NCBI GenBank assembly: GCA_034698045.1
Contig: JAQGAU010000213.1
Span: 1 to 34,270, forward strand
DNA: 34,270 nucleotides
Source: Paramacrobiotus richtersi
Taxonomy: Eukaryota; Tardigrada; Eutardigrada; Parachela; Macrobiotidae
Direction of reading: 5' to 3'
Part shown: one piece after another, positions 1-9,859 of the stretch
How the letters are laid out: every line of letters starts with the position of its first letter
Numbering within the stretch: the stretch's first letter is position 1
The notes under the pieces: generated by a model
Database searches by the model: none
What the model saw: the letters and a program-made list of their open reading frames with translations, nothing else
What the model was told of the DNA's origin: nothing
Position numbers and translations under genes: made by a program

Positions 1-132
1 ATAATACTAATAACTTTATTAATTTCTGAAAAGTATGGTTCAACAACAACAGAGCTCCAGAACTCGTAACGAAGAACGTTCGGGCCAAATTTAGAGCAAA
101 TCGGACCATTTTGAAGAGAGTTATGAGAAGTC
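1..132. other. Left flank of the Ty3-like pol, no gene
   Basis: All three forward frames contain stops here, including TGA at 124-126 directly before the pol reading frame. I see no gag, no zinc knuckle, no protease motif, no primer-binding site and no recognisable LTR. The retroelement is therefore either truncated on this side, or any upstream parts lie outside the window and are separated from pol by stops. Confidence 0.6.
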
Positions 133-3100
133 GTGTGCGATGAATGCATCCATGACGATGAGTCAGGTGAAGATACCCTGCCACACAACACCAGATGGCC
201 TCGATCGCAGATTGGATCTAGGAGCCTGGACGTACATGACGTGCCCCCACCCGAATTACCAGAGAATGATGAAATGTCTCACGACGAGACAGAAGAAACT
301 CTTGGCAGACCGCGATACGGTGCCTCAGAGCTTCCGAAGGTGGATGCACCTCCACCGAAGGAGAAGGAAGAACGAATCAGGGTTTTTGCTGATGATGACT
401 TTATCGTCGAACCTAAAGTGACGACACACATGGATACGAGGAAGATCGCTGATGATCCGTACTACATGTTCTGTCACAATCCCGGTCTCTACAATGACAA
501 GCACCTCATGGCCATACCCGGATTGATAAAACCTGATGAGCACCAGCGAGTAGATGTCCTCGTGATCAACCACACGAACCGCAGACAAGTCATTAGAAGA
601 AGCACGTGGATCGGCAACCTAGAGACGTATAAAAAAATTGCCGAAAATGATGACGGAGTCCCCAATCCGTTACAAATTAACGTGACGACGGCAGAACCGA
701 TGACTGCCGAAGAAGAAGAAGAATTTCGGGAAACGTTGAAGAAAATACACGTTATTCCGGATCTAACTGAAGCTCAAAGAAGAGAGATTGAAGATGTCTT
801 CAGAGAGAATTACCTCATCCTCCCAACGAAGAAACGACCGTACGGTGAAGTTACCGTTACGAAGCACGTCATTGATACGGGAGATGCCAAACCGATGAAA
901 TGCAATCCGACCAGGACAAGCTGGAGAGGAAAACAACTCATTGAACAGCACGTCCAGGAGATGCTAGAAAAAGGCGTCATCCGACCGTCGAAGTCTCCAT
1001 GGAGTTTTCCTCCGGTACTCGCCCGTAAGAAGAATGGGAACGGTACCATGGGAACCCGCTTGTGCATCAACTACATTAAGCTGAATAATGTGACGAAGAA
1101 GAATAACTACCCACTACCGAACCCTGATGAGCTCCTAGATGCCGTCGCTGGGAGTAAATTCTTCGCGGGTCTGGACTGCTTCTCTGGATTTTGGCAGTTG
1201 AAGATGGATGAAGACTCCATACAGAAGACAGCGTTCGCTACGCATAGCGAACTCTATGAGTTTGTTCGAATGCCATTCGGCGTTTGCAACGGACCAGCGA
1301 GTTTCCAATCAGCGATAGACCAGACGATCGCGCCAGAGAAAGGCGAAGGAATCATGGCTTACCTTGATGATTTGGTGGTGCATGCGAAGACATGGGAAGA
1401 ATTCATCGTGAAGTTTCGAAGATGCTGCGAATTACTTCGCGAAAGTGGATTCACCTTGAAGCCTGAAAAATGCCACATCGGTGCTACAGAATTGCACTTC
1501 CTGGGACACGTCGTCAGTGAAGAAGGAATAAGGACCGACCCGGAGAAAGTTCGCGCGATACGCGAATATCCGAAGCCACATAACGACACTACATTGCGAT
1601 CATTCTTGGGATTGGCCGGATACTACCGGAAGTTCATAATCGACTTCGCAGGATTGACGGCGAACCTCTATGCCCTGCTGGAGCAAGGAGTTGACGTTCA
1701 GCAGTCATGGAAAGAAGTGCATGACAGGGAGTTTGAACGCTTGAAGAAAGCGATGACTGACGCACCTGTTCTTGCCAAATTCGACCCGAACCTACCGACG
1801 GTCATCGAGTGCGATGCAAGCACTTACGGGGTCGGAGCGGTACTAAGCCAAAACGGTCACCCGATCGCCTACGCGAGTCGGCTGCTCAAAGATTGCGAGA
1901 CGCGCTATGCCATAACCGAATTGGAATGCCTAGCAGTAGTCTTCGCTGTCGACAAATTTCGTCACTACATCGACTACATGGACTTCACAGTGAAGACGGA
2001 TCATCAAGCTCTCGTCAACTTGCTAAGAAGCGAAAGCAATCGACAGGGTAGCAACGCAAGACTGACAAGATGGTCAATTTTGCTCGGACAGCATAATATG
2101 AAGATTGAATATAAAAAGGGAAAGTTCTGCCAGAATGCCGATGCCCTCAGTAGGAATCCTGTTGCCTCAGCGGATACACATAAGGACGTCGATTACGTAC
2201 CGTGTTTCGCAGGAGAAGATATCGGCACCGTCACGACTTCACACGAGCGCCACGGCCCGATCCTCAATCAGTGTACCATCGGAGCGAAGTTCCCCGATAG
2301 GGAATTCAGTACCGCTCACGTCCGGGTCATCACGATGTCTGAGCCCGATGGTCGAGAAGAAGAAGAAGATAACTTCACCTTCCTCCGCAACGAACAACTG
2401 AGAGATCCAGTTTTGAAGAATATCATCGAGATGCTTGAAGAAGAGCAACGAAGAGGCCTACCACGGAAGAAGTTCAAGCACTACTGTCTGTGGAACGGGA
2501 CCCTCTATCGACTCACGGAAAACGATGGCGAGTACCAACAGCGTTTCGTCGTCCCGAAGCACATGCGACGCGATGTTATGGAAGCGACACACGACACCAA
2601 AGGAGGCGCGCATCTAGCACTTAAGAAGACAGTTCATCGCATCAGCATCCGCTACTACTGGGACGGTATGACGAGCGACATCACGAGTTTCATCGGTAGA
2701 TGCCAGGACTGCCAGTTACGGAAGATACCTCGCACACTGCCGCCCGGAAAGCTTCAACAGATTGAAGTAGGGGACCTCTTCTACAGAATCCAGATCGACA
2801 TTAAAGGACCACTGCCCATTACGAAGAAGGAAAACCGATACATCGTTATTGCCGTTCATGAGCTTTCGAAGTTTGTCGTCGCACGACCATTGAAGAATAC
2901 AACAGCTGAAGCAGTAGCAGACTTCCTACTTCTGAAGGTGATGTTACCTCTCGGCGCACCACACATCATCAACACCGACCAGGGAACGCACTTCACGAAT
3001 AAACTGCTACAACAACTGACGGAGGCTCTTGAAGTAAAACACCACTTCGGTACGGCGTACCACCCTGAAGGAAGAGGACTCGTCGAACGACAGATGAAAA

Positions 3101-4626
3101 CACTAGGAGACTGTCTAGCCGTCAACCTTCTCGAGAAGAATCGAATGGACTGGGATGATCTTCTACCATGGGTGATCAACGCGATGAATACCAGTCAGCA
3201 CAAGACTACGGGATACTCCCCCTACAGACTGCTCTACGGACAGGAGTACCGAAGTTGGCTCGACATTGTCTTCAAGACGAGAGTTCCACAGAAGTTTGCC
3301 GATAAGAAGACATACTTCGAAGTCCACGACCGCTACCTCGAACGTGCCCGAGAGATTGCGAAGATACGCATTCAAGAACAACTACGCCACGACGTCAAAA
3401 CCTACAATGCGAAGAAATCGTATCCGACCTTCAAGATTGACGATTGCGTCGCCCTTCGGTTCCCGCCGCGAGCAGGAGAGACATTGAAACCGAAGTACGA
3501 AGGATCCTACAGAGTTACTGCGCTACCACGCCCGAACACCGTCACGATATGCCGGTGGGCGTCAGGGAAAGAAACGCAGGAAGTTTCGGTGGATCGTTTG
3601 AAGAAATTTAACCCAGGCGACTTCGACACCAATCGACATTTGAAGTTGGCGATCACCCGTGAAGATTTGAAAGTGGACGGCAAACTACAACCGGAAACCA
3701 CTCGTGATGATACAGAGCAACCACGTGAAGTTACCGCAGAACATGGACCAGATGAACCACGCGACGCTACGAAGATGAGCATTGACGAGCCGAATGAAGA
3801 GCGTGAACCAAGGTTTGCGAAGAAGAAACGGAAGTCGAAGAAAAACGACAAAGCGGAACATAATGGTCCGACAGACTACACCGAAGCGCCACAACCGGTG
3901 AAGAAACGCCTACAGTATAACGAGATGATACAGAATTGGAGCGAACTCTCGCAACTGAAGCAGGATACTATGATGAACGTCTTCCACACCTTCAAGCGAC
4001 AAAAACGACTTGGGTGGGAACAGGCGAAGAATCCTCCTCCATTAACTGAAGTATCCACTTCATCTTGTTCGACAACTTTGAGATACGGCCAACGAAGACG
4101 TCCGATGGAACACGAAGACAATGATGATGATGATGATGAGTCTTCTACGCAGACGTACTTTCGACGATGGTTGACTCAACAGAAAGAAGAGATTTTGAAT
4201 CAGCACGCAATTCATGAAGATGACGAGGAAGTTCGACAGACGACTCTGCAACGAGACGCCATTTCCCGTCCACGACGAAAAACCTTCCAATCTTCGTCAT
4301 TTTCAGACGGTGAATCACTCACGTCATCGATTTCCGGAAAACAGTCACGAAGCGAGAAGCGAAGTCTTCTAGAAGAGTCTTTACGTCCTTCGTCACTGGA
4401 TCAAAACAGAAGTAAGCGACGCGCTACGATGAAGATTGTGCATCCAACAGAAGATGATGAATTGAAGAAAAATACGACGTCTGTTCCTGTTGTTGCTTCC
4501 GACAGAGGCACACCGGAAATACTGTCTGAAGCGATGCCACCGCGACCTTCTGATCAACGGTATGATGAACTGCGATTGAAGTTTGCCAGAACGTTCGACT
4601 TGAATGAAGATGGTACCATAAATTGA
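133..4626 (+). CDS. Ty3/gypsy retrotransposon Pol polyprotein (RT-RNase H-integrase), 5'-truncated
   Basis: Pol copies element RNA into DNA and integrates it. The open frame has 1497 codons. It opens on GTG, the first in-frame ATG is codon 48, and no protease active site is visible, so the N-terminus is probably incomplete. Reverse transcriptase spans roughly residues 240-480, with motif-A Asp348 in GLDCFSGFW and the YLDD box at 410-413. RNase H follows with Asp561 (IECDAS), Glu598, Asp623 (TDHQAL) and Asp670. The integrase zinc site is H820-x6-H827 and C857-x2-C860. The integrase core has D889, D949 and E985, a perfect D-x59-D-x35-E. A GPY-like module sits near 1107-1150. The usual RT sequence C-V-D-Y before the core reads CINY. 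From about residue 1170 to the end the protein is a charged, Lys/Glu/Asp-rich extension of unknown function, with a run of Asp encoded by a GAT microsatellite near 4115-4140. Enzyme residues look intact; gag, protease and LTRs are not seen. Confidence 0.93.
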   Translation: MCDECIHDDESGEDTLPHNTRWPRSQIGSRSLDVHDVPPPELPENDEMSHDETEETLGRPRYGASELPKVDAPPPKEKEERIRVFADDDFIVEPKVTTHMDTRKIADDPYYMFCHNPGLYNDKHLMAIPGLIKPDEHQRVDVLVINHTNRRQVIRRSTWIGNLETYKKIAENDDGVPNPLQINVTTAEPMTAEEEEEFRETLKKIHVIPDLTEAQRREIEDVFRENYLILPTKKRPYGEVTVTKHVIDTGDAKPMKCNPTRTSWRGKQLIEQHVQEMLEKGVIRPSKSPWSFPPVLARKKNGNGTMGTRLCINYIKLNNVTKKNNYPLPNPDELLDAVAGSKFFAGLDCFSGFWQLKMDEDSIQKTAFATHSELYEFVRMPFGVCNGPASFQSAIDQTIAPEKGEGIMAYLDDLVVHAKTWEEFIVKFRRCCELLRESGFTLKPEKCHIGATELHFLGHVVSEEGIRTDPEKVRAIREYPKPHNDTTLRSFLGLAGYYRKFIIDFAGLTANLYALLEQGVDVQQSWKEVHDREFERLKKAMTDAPVLAKFDPNLPTVIECDASTYGVGAVLSQNGHPIAYASRLLKDCETRYAITELECLAVVFAVDKFRHYIDYMDFTVKTDHQALVNLLRSESNRQGSNARLTRWSILLGQHNMKIEYKKGKFCQNADALSRNPVASADTHKDVDYVPCFAGEDIGTVTTSHERHGPILNQCTIGAKFPDREFSTAHVRVITMSEPDGREEEEDNFTFLRNEQLRDPVLKNIIEMLEEEQRRGLPRKKFKHYCLWNGTLYRLTENDGEYQQRFVVPKHMRRDVMEATHDTKGGAHLALKKTVHRISIRYYWDGMTSDITSFIGRCQDCQLRKIPRTLPPGKLQQIEVGDLFYRIQIDIKGPLPITKKENRYIVIAVHELSKFVVARPLKNTTAEAVADFLLLKVMLPLGAPHIINTDQGTHFTNKLLQQLTEALEVKHHFGTAYHPEGRGLVERQMKTLGDCLAVNLLEKNRMDWDDLLPWVINAMNTSQHKTTGYSPYRLLYGQEYRSWLDIVFKTRVPQKFADKKTYFEVHDRYLERAREIAKIRIQEQLRHDVKTYNAKKSYPTFKIDDCVALRFPPRAGETLKPKYEGSYRVTALPRPNTVTICRWASGKETQEVSVDRLKKFNPGDFDTNRHLKLAITREDLKVDGKLQPETTRDDTEQPREVTAEHGPDEPRDATKMSIDEPNEEREPRFAKKKRKSKKNDKAEHNGPTDYTEAPQPVKKRLQYNEMIQNWSELSQLKQDTMMNVFHTFKRQKRLGWEQAKNPPPLTEVSTSSCSTTLRYGQRRRPMEHEDNDDDDDESSTQTYFRRWLTQQKEEILNQHAIHEDDEEVRQTTLQRDAISRPRRKTFQSSSFSDGESLTSSISGKQSRSEKRSLLEESLRPSSLDQNRSKRRATMKIVHPTEDDELKKNTTSVPVVASDRGTPEILSEAMPPRPSDQRYDELRLKFARTFDLNEDGTIN

Positions 4627-5640
4627 CATATCGAGACGGACGATGACAAACTTTTGGTTCGACAAGACAGAATAATCGAAAAGTATGCCGAAGAGTACCT
4701 CACTGAGTTACAACGACGAACTGGAAACAGCACCCTGACTCTCGTCCAAAAGTATCCGTTGAAGAAATTTGAAGGACAACCTGAAAAAGATGATAAAGCG
4801 TACGAAGCGAAGACACCGAGCACCCCTAATATGGCAGCAGAGGTCTTCTCCGACACGATGAACGCCATACCTGAAGAATCTCGACGGCGATCGACAAGCA
4901 GATTGTCTGCCACACAGAAGAAGATGCCTACTGTGATGAAAAATTCCAACCACCGGTTCGATGAATTGGTTGATGAAATCCCCTCGCAGCCACACAATGC
5001 CACTAAATTGAAGAAGGATAGACTTTCTCTTGGTCGGTCCGACAGACTGACGGGAGAATCGTCGTCGAAGAATAAGGAGCCGACGTCTGCCCCACCACGA
5101 ATAAGAATCCCGACTACTCAGCCCGCAGAATTGACGGAACACCAGTTGAGGAAAGTTGGATACTCGAAGAAACAGGCTCAACTAATCATGGTGAACAACG
5201 AAAAAGCCGTTCGACAGAAACAACAGAAGATGAGGAGTCAGCAGATTTCTCGACTCTTGAAGAAAATCGACAACATGTTCACCAAGAAGAAACTGTCATC
5301 ATTGTCTTCAACGATTAAGAAAGAACCGATGAATCACCTCGCGAAGACATGGCAACGCTATAAGAAGGAATGGCAGGCCAATGAAGAAAAGCTCTCCGGA
5401 ACCAACTTCCCCAACATTCCAAGTGTCTACCAGCTGGTTAGCGACTTCGGTAGGTATTCTGCAGGGAAATCCTATGTAGGCCAACTCGGATTACGGCAGC
5501 CAAGCGACTATGAAGATGAACAATCAGGCTCGGCCAAGTTTGCCTTTGCCGTTTTGACTTTGACTTTGCCGTTTACTTTGCCTTATCCAGTTTGCCTTTG
5601 CCGTTCTCGGTTTGCCTTTGACGTTTACTTTGCCTTTTAG
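4627..5640 (+). pseudogene. Same-frame continuation of the Ty3-like ORF beyond an in-frame TGA
   Basis: After TGA at 4624-4626 the same frame stays open for 337 more codons, to TAG at 5638-5640. Composition matches the pol tail: many Lys, Arg, Glu, Ser and Thr, and no Cys or long hydrophobic segment until the last 35 residues. It is therefore not an envelope protein. Basic segments such as KKQAQLIMVNNEKAVRQKQQ look helical or coiled. The last 35 or so codons are translated from the TTTGCC-like repeat and are hydrophobic only by accident of that repeat. The simplest reading is one long polyprotein of about 1,834 codons broken by a nonsense mutation. Programmed stop readthrough is the alternative, and sequence alone cannot decide. 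No homologous family is recognised. Confidence 0.55.
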
Positions 5641-5705
5641 CTTTGACTTTTGGCTTTGCCTTTGCCGTTACTTCACACCTGGCCGTACCGTTTTGCCGTT
5701 TACAT
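5531..5705. repeat. Degenerate TTTGCC/TTTGAC/TTTACT simple repeat
   Basis: About 170 bases are built from imperfect 6-mers of the form TTTGCC, TTTGAC, TTTACT and CCGTTT. The repeat overlaps the last codons of the retroelement reading frame and continues past its stop. It marks where recognisable retroelement sequence ends on the right. No LTR could be identified beyond it. Confidence 0.75.
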
Positions 5706-6583
5706 TAATTTTACCGTTGACGCCAAATTTTGCTTTGCTCAACTTATCGTATTTACATTTTTTCAATAGCACGCACAGCATAGAAAAGCAACAACTTTCA
5801 GGAAACATTCAAAGTCTGTGCATAAGAAGACGGCACAAAAATAACGCAGTATAAATAGACAAATGTTCTCAACTGAGGTGGGGCAAATGAACAGAAAAAC
5901 CGACCCTATACGAAAAATCATCGCATGGAGCATAAGCATCAAAATATAGGTCCGCTGCGAAACATCTCCGCATATTCCTTTTCGGCTTTTGATGCAGTGG
6001 GAAGCAATTTCGCGTCGTAAGCAATAACAAATTTGCTGGCTGTGTTGAATCCTTTGTGCCGTTTTGCAATACACGAAATCTGCATATTTCATGAAATGAA
6101 TGATAGTGCCGTGCCTTCTTTATCGTCGGCGCTTTGGTACCCTTCTTATAGTCGCGTTCATTTCGAACCACAACAAGCCCGAGATGCGGTGGAGAATTCT
6201 TCATCAGCTCTTTACAACCGGCACAGTTAATATTTGCGCTGGCATTTTCCGGGAAACTTGAAATCCGAAAGGGTTCGTCTTCATAGTCTCGCGCCCACAC
6301 GAGTTCTAGTGCACGAAACAAAGCGAGACGTGATCAGGGAAGTTCTAATGGAAGCAGACGAAAATATACATTTACCCTTATGATTTTGCGTCCCACCTAA
6401 ATCCACGGCGTTTTTGCTCGGCTGCCCTGAATAAAACATCTGTTCAATCACAAAACAACAAACAAACCACTACGATGATTTACGAATCAGCACAAACGTG
6501 CTACGTTACACGGTTATCTGACCAAGCACGGTCCGCCGTTGTGTCAACAATTTCCGAATAAGCTCCGCTGTAAAATATGCCAA
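5706..6583. other. Intergenic stretch with one unassigned minus-strand open frame (5869-6321)
   Basis: This stretch has no identified gene. On the minus strand 6321-5869 is open for 150 codons without an ATG at its start. It encodes a Cys/His-containing segment (CAGCKELMK, RHYHSFHEIC, RNCFPLHQK) that could be a small zinc-binding exon, perhaps from the neighbouring transposon. I do not recognise a family. No terminal inverted repeats for the MULE-type element were found here. Confidence 0.3.
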
Positions 6584-9145
6584 CTACCACATACACCTAC
6601 GTTTAGCATTCTTCATTCCTGTCGAACCACTCGAAGCTTCTTCCGCACTATCATAACGCGGCCGCTTAGGTGATGAAAACAGCCCGCTCTCGTCATTCCA
6701 TTCTCTTCCATCACGCTTAGTGTGTCCCGTGCCTCGGAACCGTGCCCTACATGAGTGGGGTTTGTTGCCGCTGTCCGGTGACATGCTAGCTTGTCTAGCT
6801 TTGGCCCACTTTATAACTCCTGGAAGGGCGTTCGCCTTGGCGGCAACAGCTACGATATGCCGGCAAAGCTTTTTCGTTCCAGGACCCAGAATTTCTGAGC
6901 ATGTGCACGTCGGCTTGCCATTCAACAGACAGATGCTGACCTTATAAAACACTCTGGCATCTCGTCTACGCAACTCACATTGGTTGCCTCTGGGCCTGAC
7001 TTCATATAAAGTTTGCAGTCAGTCTGGTCGACCTCAAGAATATGGCGCGCGGCCGCCCAGGCAGCGACGTATGCAACCGAGAGACCAGATCTTTCAAACG
7101 GCATCAAAAGGTCATCTAGGCTGGGGTTCATCATCACCGGAACAGGAGTCTTGATGATGCACGACAGCACACCCGGATCACAACCAAAAAAAGAAGTAAC
7201 GCGGTCTCGAACATAATCGTTATCCTGCGCCCGGTCTGGATGAATAAGTAACTGATCACTGAGAAATTTCGCGAGCTTATACGGTCCGTGGCCGAACAAT
7301 GCTTTCGCCAAGTCCTCTTTCTGATCCTTGAAAAAATTCTCCAGGTTCTCGGCCAAAATACGGACATCATTGCGTTTACCGAACACTTTCTTCATTGTGG
7401 AATGCAAGGATTCCACAGGGTTTGTTGATCCGAGATCTGGTCCCAAACCAGCATATTCTCTTGCGGGTGCGATCAGCTTGTCAAGAAACTTTGGCTCCTG
7501 GTATTTCTGAAACCATTTCACGAATTCTGGAACTCCCCATTTCCTGCAACCACAAACCAAACAACTGTCATTAGCTTCAAGAAATCGTATTAAACATGTT
7601 TGTAAGTACGCACGAAAACTGGGTTTTGAGTTACAGGAAACAATCAGTAAACCGTTGCCTGGTAATAATGTCATTAACAGAAAATTGTCCGCATTAACTG
7701 ACTGCATAACGTTTCTATGTAACTCTTACTTCTCAAGTTTTGCGAACGCTTCTCTATACTGCTCTTCCGACCGGGAGTCGATTAGACCAGGCTGCAGTTT
7801 TCCGTCGAACTGAACGGTCCCAAATATGTCTGTCAAGATCTGCTTCCGCAAAGAATGGGTGCCGGTTCTCAGTTTAACAAGCTTTCCAAGTTTTCGTTTG
7901 ATGTTACGTCGCCAGTGAACGACGCAGAACGTGTGGGCGCTAAACCGAAATGCCTTCTCAAAAGCATTCACCATTGCCGTCTCCCCATCGGTCACGAAAG
8001 TAAACTTTTTCTTGTCAAGATTCCATCCTTGCTTTTCATACTCTTTGGCAAGGAAACCAGCTAGTTGGGCAAAGGACGCTTCCGTAAGACACTGCGTGAA
8101 CATACAGGGTCCGGCGATGTATGTCTTCGAATCGGTGCGTCGATTGAGAATGCTGTCCACCGAGACTACTGTTGTTACGACGTAGTAGCTCGTCAGATTA
8201 AAGGTGACATCGATTTGTAGAGGATTGTGACCTGCAAGAAAGATTTTCAGAACAATGTAGCAGTACTTTGTAAGAAGTCTGCTGAACACTGTCTGCTTTC
8301 AGCAAAAAGGTACACGTTTCACGTTTTTGTATGAGTGTTTAGCTGGCTATGATAAAAGTCAATTGCATATATCATTAAACTCACCGTTTTGCGTTAGAAG
8401 CGCGAGTAGATAAGGTGAGCTAACGATATAGTTCATTTTGGCTCCATCCGACTCAAACGGCCGTGCAATAATGTTTAGATTTTCTGCGAGACTTGTAGCA
8501 TCCAACTTTCCACAGCGCTTCGCAGTGTCGACACCCCTGACATACGAAACAAAGCGCTTTCCGCCACTGTTTCGATAGTACGGATTCACACGAATATCCG
8601 CAGCTGTCGAGCACGTTGCTGATGCTTCATGGTACACGGTGGACGCGCTAGTTGGTTTACCACGGCGTGAGTCGCTCAATATGTTTTTTACGGCTGTCCC
8701 AATCGATCGCGGTTGATACTGCTTTCTGACCGCAAATTGCTGCGGATCGTTACCATTCACCCAGGAGTAAGAAATCAACGCGAAATGGCCAAACAAGTTC
8801 GTCTCTCCAGATTTTTCTACTTCGTAAACAATTTGCCGACGAAACTGAGGGTTGGACTTCTGGGTGTAGTCACGATAAACATAAACAAAGGAATTTCCAT
8901 CGTCATCTTCTACGACGATCCACTTTCGGTTGTTCTGCTTCCATCCACCGTTCTGATCCTTTGACACAAGGTCGTACGCTTTTTCCGCCTGGCATGTTGG
9001 GTCCAGACGTATAACGAAACTGCCCTTTCCTTGAAACATCAGCGGGACGTTTGTCGTGGAGAAGCTTTCCAGGGTTTCCTCGTCGCGCAGAGCCAGTAGT
9101 ACTGCACGGATTGGAGCTGGTGTTTCGAAGACTCGGAAACCGTCA
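6584..9145 (-). CDS. MULE-type (Mutator-like) DNA transposase, DDE core plus SWIM zinc finger
   Basis: This enzyme would cut and move a Mutator-like DNA transposon. On the minus strand I infer exons 9145-8385, 8231-7730 and 7553 to about 6990, joined by introns 8384-8232 (153 nt, donor GTGAGT) and 7729-7554 (176 nt, donor GTAAGA). Both junctions keep phase, giving N-G-H-N-P-L and K-L-E-K-K-W-G-V. The first catalytic Asp is in QIDVTFNLTS, the second in FVTDGETAM. HTFCVVHW supplies the C/H element, and the catalytic Glu is in GSTNPVESLH. A SWIM finger follows in 6973-6584 (CTC, then KLCRHIVAVA, i.e. C-x-C-xn-C-x-H), but it lies in a frame shifted by two bases from the previous exon, near 6945-6990. 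Excision of an improbably short 38-nt GTGAGT-to-TAAG segment would also restore phase; a frameshift is more likely. The C-terminal tail is basic and Ser-rich. The copy is probably recently degraded; TIRs were not located. Confidence 0.85.
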
Positions 9146-9190
9146 CTACAAAAGAGATTGACTGAAATTACTCAGTTCGACAGTGGCGAG

Positions 9191-9637
9191 TTAGCTGAAG
9201 AAGGTTCTTTGAAAGTACCATAAGTAGCATGCTCCCAAGACATCATGAGAGTTTCCTCCTGCTGGCTTAACATCGACGCTTCCTTTCATAGCAAACAGTC
9301 CGACTGGTTTGAAGTTTTGTTCATGGTGTGAGCCATCCCGATCACAGTCAAGCTTCTCCCTAAAATTGCGTGACGTATAACTGGTGAAACGTCGTGGCGT
9401 AAAACACAATAAACTAAGATTAGCCTTTTCAACCCAACAAACGTACATTTCCGAATCAGTATCCAAGTCCATTTCCGATTCAGTATCCCCGTCATTATCG
9501 TGTTCTCTCAAATTGTGGAATGCGTCCAAAAGGTTATTCTTGCCCCTAACGGTCGCACTCGCACTATAGCGATCTGTCTGATGAGTAAACTCCACATCAT
9601 TAGAATCTTCAGACGTTATCAAACTTTCTTCATCCAT
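9191..9637 (-). CDS. Candidate first exon of the MULE transposase gene (acidic N-terminus)
   Basis: This frame reads leftward from an ATG at 9637-9635. The product is acidic, beginning MDEESLITSEDSND, with an ESEMDLDTDSEM stretch. It lies just upstream of the transposase exon, whose acceptor (TTTTGTAG) is at 9146-9147. A weak donor near 9213 (TATG then GTACTT) would join in phase and add Cys-Asp-Gly-Phe at the junction. The family is not recognised. It could equally be a separate small gene, or noise encoded by an acidic simple repeat like the one in the F-box gene at 21.5 kb. Confidence 0.35.
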   Translation of the reverse strand: MDEESLITSEDSNDVEFTHQTDRYSASATVRGKNNLLDAFHNLREHDNDGDTESEMDLDTDSEMYVCWVEKANLSLLCFTPRRFTSYTSRNFREKLDCDRDGSHHEQNFKPVGLFAMKGSVDVKPAGGNSHDVLGACYLWYFQRTFFS

Positions 9638-9859
9638 TTTCGCGAACAACGGGAAACTTTCAGGAATTACACGGGAATGATCAGCAGCCGTCAGTTGCCG
9701 AAATGAAAGCTTCCCCAACTACTCTGAAGCGCTGAGTGACTGATTACTTGTCAAGTGATAGCGGTTAAGAGGAATGCACCATAAAGGGCATATGACAATA
9801 GAAAAAACGGCCAAGTACGCATAAACAGCATTTCGACCATTCCTGTACCTACGTTCCAG

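Noticed and set aside
4627..5640. Envelope-like third gene
   Set aside because: No signal peptide, internal hydrophobic segment or Cys pattern. The hydrophobic end comes only from the TTTGCC-like repeat.
1..5900. LTRs, primer-binding site and polypurine tract for the Ty3-like element
   Set aside because: No sequence from the left 132 bases recurs to the right of the element. A purine run near 5876 (GAGGTGGGG) is too weak to call without an LTR next to it.
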